From contig CALVMV010000003.1 in NCBI GenBank assembly GCA_944349375.1, positions 93,926-157,925 of the forward strand: a stretch of 64,000 nt of DNA, read 5' to 3'. The position numbers were made by a program, and so were the translations under genes. Positions 14,265-22,126 of the stretch are shown here, in pieces; position 1 is the first letter of the stretch, and every line of letters begins with the position of its first letter. The DNA comes from an uncultured Clostridia bacterium. GTDB lineage: Bacteria > Bacillota > Clostridia > Christensenellales > UBA1242. The notes under the pieces were generated by a model that worked only from the letters and a program-made list of their open reading frames with translations, had not been told where the DNA came from and did not search any database.

Positions 14265-16737
14265 ATAAATTTTCTCCTTTTCCTATAGAAACTTTTAGTG
14301 GAACTTTTAATTTGGCAATTTTTTCCATTTCATTTTTTAAAATATCTTCAATCATTTTTTCTTCACCAGGGAAACAGTCGATAATAAGTTCATCATGAAT
14401 TTGTAAAATAAGTTTGCTTTTTAAACTTTTTTCTTCAATTTCTTTTGCAACTTTTATCATTGCAAGTTTGATTATGTCAGATGCTGTTCCTTGCAAAGGC
14501 ATATTCATAGCAACTCTTTCTGCAAAATTTCTTACTAAATATTTTGAAGAATTAATATCAGGAATTAATCTTCTTCTACCAAATTTAGTTATAGCGTAAC
14601 CATGTTCTTTAGCAAATTTTATGTTGTTATCCATAAATAGTTTGACATTAGGATATTTTTCAAAATAGTTGTCTATGTAAAGTTTTGCATTAGCTCTTGT
14701 TGAATTAATATTTTGAGAAAGCCCATAATCACTTATTCCATAAATAATGCCAAAATTAACGGCTTTTGCATCTCTTCTCATATTTTCAGAAACTTTTTCA
14801 ACGGGAACATGAAAAATTTCTGAGGCAGTTATCGTGTGTATATCTTGACCTTGATTATAGGCATCAACTAATCTTTTTTCTTCTGACATATCTGCAAGAA
14901 GTCTTAACTCAATTTGGTTATAGTCGGCAGATATAATCTTTCCTCCTTCAAATTTTGAGATAAATATTTTGCGAAGTTCTTTGCCTTCATTATCACGAGT
15001 AGGAATATTTTGAAGATTAGGTTCACTACTTGATAATCTTCCTGTATTTGTTAAAGTTTGATTGAAAGTGGTATGAATAATATTTCCATTTGTAGTGCAA
15101 ATAGATTTATACACATCAATGTAAGTATTTTTTAATTTTGCAAGTTTTCTGTATTCAAGAATATGAGAAATTATAGGAATATAGTTTAATTCTTCTAATA
15201 CTTCTTTTGAAGTTGAACGCTTTTTGTTATTAAATGTTTTTATTCCGAGTTTGTCAAAAAGAATAGTTGCAGTTTGTTGAGGAGAATTTAAATTAAAATT
15301 TTCTCCTGCTTCTTCAAAAATATTGTTTTGTAGAGATGAAATTTTAGAAGAAAAGTATTCATCTAATTCATCAAGTTTATTTTCGTTAATTTTAAATCCT
15401 GTTTCTTCCATTTGAAATAGGATTTTAGTTAAAGGTAATTCTATTTGATAATAAATGAATTTAAGCCCATCATCCATTTTTCTTAAAAAATTTTTTAGTT
15501 GATTAGAAGCCTTATCTACAGAGATTTCTTTTACAACATTTCCACCAACATTTACAACATAATTTGCAATCATAACATCTTCGTAGTTAATTAATTTGAT
15601 GTTATACTTTGCTAAAATGTGCATATCTTCTTTTGAAGATGATGTGATTTTAGTTACATTTTTGTTTTCAAAAACATTTTTTAATTTTTCAACAACTTCA
15701 CTAAAACTTAAACCACAATCAAACATTTGAAAGTTTGGTTCTAAGTAGTAAATAGAATTTTCAAAAAACAATTCTATTTTTTTTAAGTTATATACAAATT
15801 CTCCACTATTAATTTTTGATATTTGCTCTAAAATATCACTGTTTAAAGGAATTCGTTTGACTTCTTTTTCTTTTAAAATAGCTTCACTTTCAAACAACTC
15901 TTCTTTAAGTAAAGATGAAAAATCCCATTTTTTAAAAAACTCATAACATTTTGCTGAAAAAGGTAAAGAAAAATTTAATTTGTTTAAATCAAAATTGATA
16001 TCGCAATCACATTTTATTGTAGCTAGTTGTTTTGACATAAAAGCTTTTTCTTTGTCGGTTTCTAGTTTTTCTTTTAATTTACCTTTTATCTCTTCAATGT
16101 TTGAATAGATATTTTCAATATTTTCATATTTTTCTAAGAGAGAAAGTGCAGTTTTTTCTCCAACTCCGCTTACTCCTGGTATATTATCAGAGCTATCCCC
16201 CATTAAACCTTTTAGCTCTATGATTTGATAAGGTAAAAGATGATAATTTTGCTTTAAATATAATTCATCTACTTTTTCAATTTGAGAAACACCTTTTTTA
16301 GTTAGCCAAACAGAAGTGCTAGCGTTTATAAGTTGAAGCAAATCTCTATCCCCTGACAAAAGTATTTTGTCGCCTTCTATTTTTTTTGATAAAGTCCCAA
16401 TTATATCATCAGCTTCAATTCCATCAATCTCAAATATAGAAATGCCCATGCTTGTCAACATTTCTTTGATAACAGGAAACTGCTCAATAAGTTCTTTTGG
16501 AGTTTCTTTTCTTTGAGCTTTATATTCGGAGTATATTTTATTTCTAAAAGTTTGCCTTGAATGGTCAAAAGCAACAGCTATTTTGTTTGGTTTAAGGTCC
16601 AAAATTATTTTTATCAAAATGTTTGCAAAACCAAACACTGCTCCTGAGGGTTGACCTTGTTGATTCATTAAAAAAGGCAAAGCATAAAACGCTCTGTTTG
16701 CAATGCTATTGCCATCTATAATTAAAGTTTTATCCAT
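14251..16737 (-). CDS. polA: DNA polymerase I (5' nuclease plus polymerase)
   Basis: Repairs and completes lagging-strand DNA. The 828-residue protein has a 5'-nuclease domain (DGNSIANRAFYALP at the start; GIEADDIIGTL; GDRDLLQL; GDSSDNIPGVSGVGEKTA), a shortened middle region in which the 3'-5' exonuclease acidic motifs are not seen, and a polymerase domain with motif A DYNQIELRLLA, motif B RRDAKAVNFGIIYG and motif C QIHDELIID. Loss of proofreading is common in Bacillota Pol I. AAAGGAA precedes the ATG. The upstream neighbour is a small membrane protein; the downstream gene overlaps. Confidence 0.97.
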   Translation of the reverse strand: MDKTLIIDGNSIANRAFYALPFLMNQQGQPSGAVFGFANILIKIILDLKPNKIAVAFDHSRQTFRNKIYSEYKAQRKETPKELIEQFPVIKEMLTSMGISIFEIDGIEADDIIGTLSKKIEGDKILLSGDRDLLQLINASTSVWLTKKGVSQIEKVDELYLKQNYHLLPYQIIELKGLMGDSSDNIPGVSGVGEKTALSLLEKYENIENIYSNIEEIKGKLKEKLETDKEKAFMSKQLATIKCDCDINFDLNKLNFSLPFSAKCYEFFKKWDFSSLLKEELFESEAILKEKEVKRIPLNSDILEQISKINSGEFVYNLKKIELFFENSIYYLEPNFQMFDCGLSFSEVVEKLKNVFENKNVTKITSSSKEDMHILAKYNIKLINYEDVMIANYVVNVGGNVVKEISVDKASNQLKNFLRKMDDGLKFIYYQIELPLTKILFQMEETGFKINENKLDELDEYFSSKISSLQNNIFEEAGENFNLNSPQQTATILFDKLGIKTFNNKKRSTSKEVLEELNYIPIISHILEYRKLAKLKNTYIDVYKSICTTNGNIIHTTFNQTLTNTGRLSSSEPNLQNIPTRDNEGKELRKIFISKFEGGKIISADYNQIELRLLADMSEEKRLVDAYNQGQDIHTITASEIFHVPVEKVSENMRRDAKAVNFGIIYGISDYGLSQNINSTRANAKLYIDNYFEKYPNVKLFMDNNIKFAKEHGYAITKFGRRRLIPDINSSKYLVRNFAERVAMNMPLQGTASDIIKLAMIKVAKEIEEKSLKSKLILQIHDELIIDCFPGEEKMIEDILKNEMEKIAKLKVPLKVSIGKGENLYECK

Positions 16738-16754
16738 GCTTTATATTCCTTTAT

Positions 16755-17063
16755 TTAAAAAAATATGATTGATGTGTTCTGTGTGTTTTCTACTATAATT
16801 CCAAAAAGGTTTCTAAATGTATCAGGCATAACAGCTGTTAAAATTAAGAAGATTGTTGCTAAAATTAATAATATAAAAAATGCGATTTTTAAAGGATTGC
16901 CAAAGAAGTTGATTGCAGCATAAGCCAGCATAATAGCTAGGCCGCCGTAGTTTGCAATTAATCTAATAGTTTCATTAACTTCAACTGCTACATTACAATA
17001 ACATAATAGTCCTATGTAACCTATTGTTAAAACAGCTAAAACGAAATATAAAATAGTCTTCAT
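16755..17063 (-). CDS. Small membrane protein, 102 aa, unknown
   Basis: Three hydrophobic segments are visible: residues 3-26, 38-56 and 58-80, with PDTFRNLFG after the third and a short polar end. The segment NFFGNPLKIAFFILLILATI joins helix two to helix three. No family was recognised. GGAGG precedes the ATG at 17063. It lies 17 nt before polA and under a promoter at 17084-17112, so it seems to be the first gene of the polA-HAD transcript. Whether that has functional meaning is unclear. Confidence 0.7.
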   Translation of the reverse strand: MKTILYFVLAVLTIGYIGLLCYCNVAVEVNETIRLIANYGGLAIMLAYAAINFFGNPLKIAFFILLILATIFLILTAVMPDTFRNLFGIIVENTQNTSIIFF

Positions 17064-17083
17064 CTTTCCTCCACTTTAATCTT

Positions 17084-17112
17084 AGTTTATCACAAAAACA
17101 ATATTTAAACAA
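17084..17112 (-). promoter_or_regulatory. Candidate promoter of the polA operon
   Basis: Minus-strand TTGTTT (17107-17112), 17-nt spacer, TAAACT (17084-17089), about 15 nt before the ribosome site of the 102-aa gene. Confidence 0.5.
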
Positions 17113-17136
17113 ATATTTTTAGATAAAACACGCAAT

Positions 17137-17160
17137 AAAAAAGAAGCTATTTAAGCTTCG
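17137..17160 (-). terminator. Terminator of rarA/acyltransferase-fold operon
   Basis: Minus-strand GAAGC and GCTTC pair around TTAAATA, then TTTTTT. It includes the stop codon at 17151-17153. Confidence 0.75.
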
Positions 17161-18284
17161 TTTTTATGTTTTTCTTTTTGTTTTTTCAATCTTTCTTCTT
17201 TTTTCTGTTCTTTTTCAGCTAATCTTTGTTCTTTTTCTGCAAGTTTTAATTCTTTTTCTTTTAATTTTTCTTGTTGTCTTTTCTCTTTATTGAGTTTTGC
17301 AGCAAGTTTTTTTGCTTCGGCTTTTTCTTTATTGTGAAGAGGTTTAATCTTTTTGGTTTTTGATTTTTTCTCTTTTTTTACTTTAGTTTTTTTCTTAGTT
17401 TTCTTAAATTTAACAATCTTAGTAGCCTTTTTAGGTATTGTTCCATCGTCAGGTAAAGCAATTTTTAAGTTGTCAGGATTAGAGATAAAATCTTTGAAAA
17501 GTCTTAAGCTTTTTCCCATATAAAGTCCATCAGCAACTCTTTCGTCAAGGCTCATTCCAAAAGTTAAAATTTTTGCTAATGTTAATTCTTTGTTATTTTC
17601 TACATATGGTTCAATTTGCTCTTTTCCCATAGAAACAAAAATAGTTGTAGTTCCAAAATTATACAAATGGTGAAAAATATAGTTTAATTTTATTGATTTC
17701 AAGTTTGTAAAGAAACAACTTGTATGAAAAGGACTTGCTTTAATTAACGATTTTGGTAATGCTCCGTGCTTATCTAAAAATCTTACAAAAGCCATTGCCC
17801 ATCTAAAAAGAAAATCTGGCAATTTTGTAAATTTTGCGGCAGCTTTTGTTGTTTGGTGAACTTCTTTTTCATCTAAATTTTTAGCAATTTCATCATCAAC
17901 TATTTTTTTTACTTCTTCAAGACTTTCTCTGCCTGTAAAATACATTTTTAATGTTACTTGTTCTCCATCATCTTCAAGCTTTTTCTTTATATCCATTGAA
18001 ATTGAAATTGTATTTCTCTGATAAATAGAGCCTCGCATAATAAATCTATTTAATTTTTTGCGAATATACAAAAGTCTAACTAAAGTTGCAATTACTATAT
18101 GCATATAAGAGTACGAAACACCATTTTTTCTTTCTCTTGCAATAAATTCATCAATAGTATCACATTTTACTTTTACTGTAGTATAATTGACTGCATCGAT
18201 TCTTTGAGGCATGAAAAAAGGCTCTGCTTTATCAATAATTTGCATTCCTTTTACTTTTTTCCCATCACTTCTATAACCAAACAT
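17151..18284 (-). CDS. CAT/E2 acyltransferase-fold protein with altered active site and Lys-rich tail
   Basis: Residues 1-290 resemble the trimeric chloramphenicol acetyltransferase/dihydrolipoamide acyltransferase fold: an N-terminal RSDGKKVKGM, a middle SIYQRNTISISMDIKKK strand, HTSCFFTNLKSI, and the C-terminal motif SLDERVADG at residues 245-253. In active enzymes this motif is DHRxxDG with catalytic His; here Glu248 replaces His. Residues 300-377 are an extremely basic coiled-coil-like tail (KKTKKKTKVKKEKKSK, then KEKELKLAEKEQRLAEKEQ). AGGAG precedes the ATG, 8 nt after rarA. The protein is probably not a drug acetyltransferase; its role is unknown. Confidence 0.75.
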   Translation of the reverse strand: MFGYRSDGKKVKGMQIIDKAEPFFMPQRIDAVNYTTVKVKCDTIDEFIARERKNGVSYSYMHIVIATLVRLLYIRKKLNRFIMRGSIYQRNTISISMDIKKKLEDDGEQVTLKMYFTGRESLEEVKKIVDDEIAKNLDEKEVHQTTKAAAKFTKLPDFLFRWAMAFVRFLDKHGALPKSLIKASPFHTSCFFTNLKSIKLNYIFHHLYNFGTTTIFVSMGKEQIEPYVENNKELTLAKILTFGMSLDERVADGLYMGKSLRLFKDFISNPDNLKIALPDDGTIPKKATKIVKFKKTKKKTKVKKEKKSKTKKIKPLHNKEKAEAKKLAAKLNKEKRQQEKLKEKELKLAEKEQRLAEKEQKKEERLKKQKEKHKNEA

Positions 18285-18292
18285 AATTACTC

Positions 18293-19555
18293 CTATTTGT
18301 TTTGAAATTTTTTTCTTATCAAATTTTTTTCTCTGCCATTTTGGCTAGGCTGATAATATATCCTGTCTTTAAGAGAATCAGGCATATATTGTTGTTTAAC
18401 ATATCCCCCGAAGTCATGAGGATATTTGTATTTACCATGTCCATCACTATTTGTAGAAGGATGATTTTTTAAATGATTTGGTACTTTATTGTCATTCATA
18501 TTAATAGCATCTTCTTTTGCTAAGTTCATTGCTTTGATAACTGAATTTGATTTTTCTGCTTCGCAAACATAAATTATTGCATGAGAAAGCGGGATAAGAC
18601 CTTCTGGTGCACCCATTTTTTCAACTGCATACATTGCACTTGTTGCAAGAAGAAGTGCGTTTGAATCTGCCATACCAACATCTTCAGATGCGTGAGCCAC
18701 AAGTCTTCTTGCAATTATCATTGGGTCGCAACCAGCATTTATCAATCTTTGACTATAAAACAAAGCAGCTTCAACATCACAACCTCTTAGCGATTTACAA
18801 AAAGCCGATAAGTTGTCGTAATACATATTTTCATCTAAACTTAAAGCTTTTTTGTCTGTTGATTGCTTAGCTATTTCATAAGTAATATGTATTTTTTTAT
18901 CCTTGCTTGCAGGAGTAGTCATAACAGCAAGTTCTAAACTGTTTAAAGAATTACGCAAATCTCCTGCACTAGCAAAAGCAATATACTCTAATGCTTTTTC
19001 GTCAACTTCAATATTAAATTTTGCAAGTCCTTTTTCTTCATCAACTATAGCTTTTTTCAAAGCTTTGACTATATCTTTAGAAGATAATGGTTTAAATTCA
19101 AAAATTCTGCATCTTGATACAATAGCTCTTGTCATCGAAGTATAAGGATTTTCAGTTGTAGTTCCAATTAAATATATATCTCCGTTTTCGATTGCTTCTA
19201 GGACACAATCCGATTGAGCTTTATTCCATCTGTGACATTCATCTAAAATCAAGAAAGTATCTTTGCCTAACATTGCTTTATCTGTTCTAGCTCTTTCTAT
19301 AACAGCTTTTGCATCAGCAACCCCACTTGTAACAGCATTGAGCTTAACATAGTTAGCATTTAAGGTTTTGGCAATAATATTTCCAAGAGTTGTCTTGCCT
19401 GTCCCAGGTGGACCATAAAAAATACAGCTACCTAATGAGCCATATTTGATAGCTCTATATAGCAATGTGTTTTTACCAACAATATGTTCTTGACCAACAA
19501 AATCATCAAAAGAAGTTGGTCTCATTCTTTCTGCTAAAGGTATTCTAACTTCCAC
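18293..19555 (-). CDS. rarA: Replication-associated recombination protein RarA (MgsA)
   Basis: AAA+ ATPase related to clamp loaders that acts at stalled replication forks. The 420-residue protein has PLAERMRPTSFDDFVGQEH at the N terminus, Walker A GPPGTGKTT (about residues 45-53), Walker B LILDECHRWN, sensor 1 LIGTTTENP, and the C-terminal tetramerisation region LRGCDVEAALFYSQRLINAG. The start is GTG at 19553-19555. A good promoter (TTGTCT-N17-TATAAT) ends 6 nt before it and no useful Shine-Dalgarno sequence exists, so the message is probably leaderless. Confidence 0.95.
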   Translation of the reverse strand: MEVRIPLAERMRPTSFDDFVGQEHIVGKNTLLYRAIKYGSLGSCIFYGPPGTGKTTLGNIIAKTLNANYVKLNAVTSGVADAKAVIERARTDKAMLGKDTFLILDECHRWNKAQSDCVLEAIENGDIYLIGTTTENPYTSMTRAIVSRCRIFEFKPLSSKDIVKALKKAIVDEEKGLAKFNIEVDEKALEYIAFASAGDLRNSLNSLELAVMTTPASKDKKIHITYEIAKQSTDKKALSLDENMYYDNLSAFCKSLRGCDVEAALFYSQRLINAGCDPMIIARRLVAHASEDVGMADSNALLLATSAMYAVEKMGAPEGLIPLSHAIIYVCEAEKSNSVIKAMNLAKEDAINMNDNKVPNHLKNHPSTNSDGHGKYKYPHDFGGYVKQQYMPDSLKDRIYYQPSQNGREKNLIRKKFQNK

Positions 19556-19561
19556 GCCTCA

Positions 19562-19590
19562 ATTATACATAATTACTTTTCAAAAGACAA
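19562..19590 (-). promoter_or_regulatory. Promoter abutting the GTG start of rarA
   Basis: Minus-strand TTGTCT (19585-19590), 17-nt spacer, TATAAT (19562-19567). Six bases (TGAGGC) separate it from GTG. It overlaps the 3' end of the upstream gene. Confidence 0.6.
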
Positions 19591-20799
19591 GTATATTTCG
19601 TTGTTTTTTTTGAAAATTTCATTTGTGAGCAACATAAAGTTAAAATATCTTGTGTTATCAGCAAACATATATCTTGAACCATTGTGAACAATAAAAATGC
19701 GTTTCCACCTTTGATTTCGGTATAAAGAGGCTTCTTTAAGCTCTTTAAAATTCTCATTAATTTGTTCACCATTTTCAAATTTTTTTATTATAGAATTTCT
19801 AATTTTTAGCCATTCTTTTTCACTTTCTTCATCATAACCATTTTTTTGCCACTTTTCCCATATATTTCTTGGCAAAGAGCGATTAAAAAACTCGTCAAAT
19901 TTATAATTTGTAGTTTTTACCTGTAAATCAAAAATTTGAAACATTTTTTGTTGGCTAATTTCAAAAAAATCGTTCATTTCTAAACTGTTTTTTATACAAT
20001 ATTTCTTATCTCCATAATTAAAATATAGCTTTCTTTGCTCTTTTGGTAACAAATTAATTTCGGTTTCAAAATTTATACAAGCAAACGATGAAAAATCAAG
20101 CCCATCTACATTTGCAAAATTAAATTTAGCATTTTTACAATAATAGTTAAAATAAGCTTTGTCTTGATTAAATAGGTTTTTGATTTCTACACATTCATTA
20201 CTCTTTTTAAAAAAATAATACCCTCTTGGCAATGGCAAATTTAATTCAATTTTAACCTTGCTACAATGCTTTTCCAAATTAATTAAATTGATTATAAAAT
20301 TTCTACCATTACATAAAAATTCTTTAATTTCAAAAGAGTTCCCATTTTCAGAATACTTTTTATAATTATAATAAGGGAGATATGAAAACTCAACTTCCTT
20401 ATTATTTATTGCGAGAAATTGTTTGTTGTATTTTATTTTGTATGATGAATGAGCCGAATAATTTATGTTTAAGGCATCTAAAGAATAGTATAAACTTTCA
20501 CTTATTTCATCTGGCAAAAACAAAAAAGTTTGTGGTAATTTGTTAATTTTTGTTTTTTTAATTAAGGGCTTTTGTGTCAAAACTAAATTAAAGCCTACTC
20601 TTTTTTTTGCTTTTTTAAAAGCATGAAAAAAAATTTTATCAAGTGGCTTCTTGTAAATAAAAACAGGCAAAGAAGTGTCTATACCAACGACTTTTAACAA
20701 TTCTAAATCAATTTGCTCGTTTTCTAAATTAGGAGCATGATATTTAATTTTGTTATAAATTAACTGTTCAATTTTTGCAATATATTCTTTCTTATTCAT
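19573..20799 (-). CDS. Hypothetical protein, 408 aa, downstream of rnpB
   Basis: No family recognised. The protein is soluble, rich in Asn, Lys, Tyr and Phe, and appears mixed alpha/beta. Notable blocks are PVFIYKKPLDKIFFHAFKKA, FLFLPDEISESLYYSLDALN, LNLPLPRGYYFFKKSN, and a C-terminal block RNQRWKRIFIVHNGSRYMFA. The last could be a beta-hairpin core. The ATG at 20799 is chosen because the upstream in-frame codon at 20853 lies in the rnpB terminator. No Shine-Dalgarno sequence is present and a weak promoter (TTGTTT-N18-AATAAT) ends 6 nt before ATG. It precedes rarA by 17 nt. Confidence 0.65.
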   Translation of the reverse strand: MNKKEYIAKIEQLIYNKIKYHAPNLENEQIDLELLKVVGIDTSLPVFIYKKPLDKIFFHAFKKAKKRVGFNLVLTQKPLIKKTKINKLPQTFLFLPDEISESLYYSLDALNINYSAHSSYKIKYNKQFLAINNKEVEFSYLPYYNYKKYSENGNSFEIKEFLCNGRNFIINLINLEKHCSKVKIELNLPLPRGYYFFKKSNECVEIKNLFNQDKAYFNYYCKNAKFNFANVDGLDFSSFACINFETEINLLPKEQRKLYFNYGDKKYCIKNSLEMNDFFEISQQKMFQIFDLQVKTTNYKFDEFFNRSLPRNIWEKWQKNGYDEESEKEWLKIRNSIIKKFENGEQINENFKELKEASLYRNQRWKRIFIVHNGSRYMFADNTRYFNFMLLTNEIFKKNNEIYLSFEK

Positions 20800-20805
20800 G
20801 CTTTT

Positions 20806-20835
20806 ATTATTGACATTATTTTGCCCTATAAACAA
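20806..20835 (-). promoter_or_regulatory. Weak promoter abutting the start of the 408-aa gene
   Basis: Minus-strand TTGTTT (20830-20835), 18-nt spacer, AATAAT (20806-20811), then AAAAGC and ATG. It overlaps the T tract of the rnpB terminator. Confidence 0.35.
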
Positions 20836-20853
20836 AAAAAGTGGCAAAGCCAC
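20834..20853 (-). terminator. Terminator of rnpB
   Basis: Minus-strand GTGGC and GCCAC pair around TTT, followed by TTTTTTTG, directly after the RNase P RNA. Confidence 0.9.
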
Positions 20854-20856
20854 AAA

Positions 20857-21180
20857 TCAGTTATGCTATAAGCCGAGTTCTGTATTTGACAATCATCTAT
20901 CTAGTTTTATAGTTGCCTATAAAATCAAGCGGCTAAAAGGACACGAGAGAACAAGCGTATTTGTCCTTCTCCTTGCATCAGGTGGGGTTTACAGAGCAAA
21001 AATTGTCTCCAATTTTTCGGTAGTCTCTTACACTACCTTTCCATCCTTACCGAGAAGCTCGGCGGTTTATTTCTGTTGCACTTTCCTTAGGGTCGCCCCC
21101 ACAGGCCGTTAGCCTGCACCTCTGTTCTCTAGATGCTCGGACTTTCCTCATTTTGCAATGCGATTGTCTGCATAACTGAC
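20857..21180 (-). ncRNA. rnpB: RNase P RNA, class A
   Basis: Catalytic RNA that matures tRNA 5' ends. On the minus strand the conserved P4 5' segment GAGGAAAGTCCGAGC (near 21130-21145) and 3' segment ACAGAACTCGGCTTAT (near 20869-20885) are present, with AGGAAAGTGCAACAGAAA and ACCGCC between, a class A pattern. The ends GTCAGTTATGC and GCATAACTGA form helix P1. A consensus promoter and a terminator flank it. Confidence 0.97.
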
Positions 21181-21187
21181 AAAAACG

Positions 21188-21216
21188 ATTATAAATCTTT
21201 AATGTATTTTTGTCAA
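21188..21216 (-). promoter_or_regulatory. Consensus promoter of rnpB
   Basis: Minus-strand TTGACA (21211-21216), exactly 17 nt, TATAAT (21188-21193); a perfect sigma-A promoter facing rnpB. Confidence 0.92.
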
Positions 21217-21230
21217 TAAATAAAATTGTA

Positions 21231-21259
21231 TTGACAAAAAAATAATGTTTGGTTATAAT
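21231..21259 (+). promoter_or_regulatory. Consensus promoter of the divergent two-gene cassette
   Basis: TTGACA (21231-21236), 17-nt spacer, TATAAT (21254-21259); perfect boxes. The ATG at 21266 lies 7 bases downstream of the -10 box, where transcription should begin. The two divergent -35 boxes are only 14 bp apart. Confidence 0.85.
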
Positions 21260-21265
21260 TTAGAT

Positions 21266-21649
21266 ATGATGAATAGAAAAAGTAAGCTTTTAATAGATAC
21301 AGAAGAGGCTAAAAAATTATTTTTAGCCACCTCTTTTTCATTGCAAGAGTTAAAAAAAGTAGATAAAGACCTAAAAACTAAAATAGAACAAGGATATGTT
21401 GCTGGAGGATATGATATTCTAAATGTAATTGACAAACTAAGAAGCTTTTCAACAACATTTGATATTAGTTTTTACAAAGAAATGTTTATAAAATATCTTG
21501 AAAAAGTGGTTTTAGAATTTATTATAAAACTACTTGAAGACAAAAAAGATTTAATAAAAAAATACTTTACCGAAGAAGAAATAAAACAAATTAATAATAT
21601 TTTACTTGTAAAAAAAGAGAAAGAAAGGATTGACTTTGATCATGTATAA
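21266..21649 (+). CDS. Hypothetical protein, 127 aa, probable leaderless mRNA
   Basis: No family recognised. The product is Lys/Leu/Ile-rich, without Cys or Trp, and looks all-helical (DTEEAKKLFLATSFSLQELK; FYKEMFIKYLEKVVLEFIIK; KKYFTEEEIKQINNILL). The ATG codons at 21266 and 21269 are adjacent. An upstream in-frame ATG at 21245 lies inside the promoter and is excluded. No Shine-Dalgarno sequence is possible because transcription should begin at the ATG. The stop overlaps the start region of the next gene, so the two form a cassette divergent from rnpB. Confidence 0.65.
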   Translation: MMNRKSKLLIDTEEAKKLFLATSFSLQELKKVDKDLKTKIEQGYVAGGYDILNVIDKLRSFSTTFDISFYKEMFIKYLEKVVLEFIIKLLEDKKDLIKKYFTEEEIKQINNILLVKKEKERIDFDHV

Positions 21650-22100
21650 TAACATTCCTTATAAAAATATTGATGGGAAAAAATTTGTTGATTTTGAAAA
21701 TTTAAATTATTCCCCCACTAAAGAAAATGCAGAAACATTTATTTCTATAATGATCATTCATCCATACCAATTAACGGAAAAAAATGTTAAAGACTTCTTT
21801 AAATTGATAAAACAAGTTTATAAATTATATCCAGATTTTCAAATAAGATTTTTTGATTGGTTAAAAGTAAAAAAAATGTTAGATACTTATGGGTTTAAAT
21901 ATGATAGAAAATTTGTAAATGATAAAATAGTTTCAAATTTAAATTATGTTTATCAAGCCTTGAAGAATGGAAAGAAAAATCTTTTGACAAGTGAAGAAGA
22001 AATTTATTTAGAGTTTTTGGAATCTTTTAAAGAAAATGCAGACGGTAATGCAGAAAAAATATTAAAAAAGTTAGATTATTTTTGCGAAAAAGAAAAATAA
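21642..22100 (+). CDS. Hypothetical protein, 152 aa, second gene of cassette
   Basis: No family recognised. The soluble protein begins MYNNIPYKNIDGKKFVDFEN and contains a helical middle (FFKLIKQVYKLYPDFQIRFF) and a helical C terminus (EEEIYLEFLESFKENADGNA). It has a single Cys near the end. AAAGGA ends 12 nt before the ATG at 21642; a TTG at 21630 is another possible start but is too close to that site. It overlaps the previous gene by 8 nt, so the two are translationally coupled, and it ends at a strong terminator. Confidence 0.65.
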   Translation: MYNNIPYKNIDGKKFVDFENLNYSPTKENAETFISIMIIHPYQLTEKNVKDFFKLIKQVYKLYPDFQIRFFDWLKVKKMLDTYGFKYDRKFVNDKIVSNLNYVYQALKNGKKNLLTSEEEIYLEFLESFKENADGNAEKILKKLDYFCEKEK

Positions 22101-22125
22101 AAGCACTATAAATTAGTGCTTTTTT
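22098..22125. terminator. Bidirectional terminator between the cassette and the DisA-like gene
   Basis: AAAAGCACT and AGTGCTTTTTT pair around ATAAATT; A and T runs on both sides serve both converging transcripts. Confidence 0.85.
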
Positions 22126-22126
22126 A

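Noticed and set aside
17151..18284. Chloramphenicol acetyltransferase (resistance gene)
   Set aside because: The fold is similar, but the catalytic His is absent and a long basic tail is present; there is no reason to predict drug resistance.
20800..20853. Earlier start of the 408-aa gene at 20853
   Set aside because: It would lie inside the rnpB terminator hairpin.
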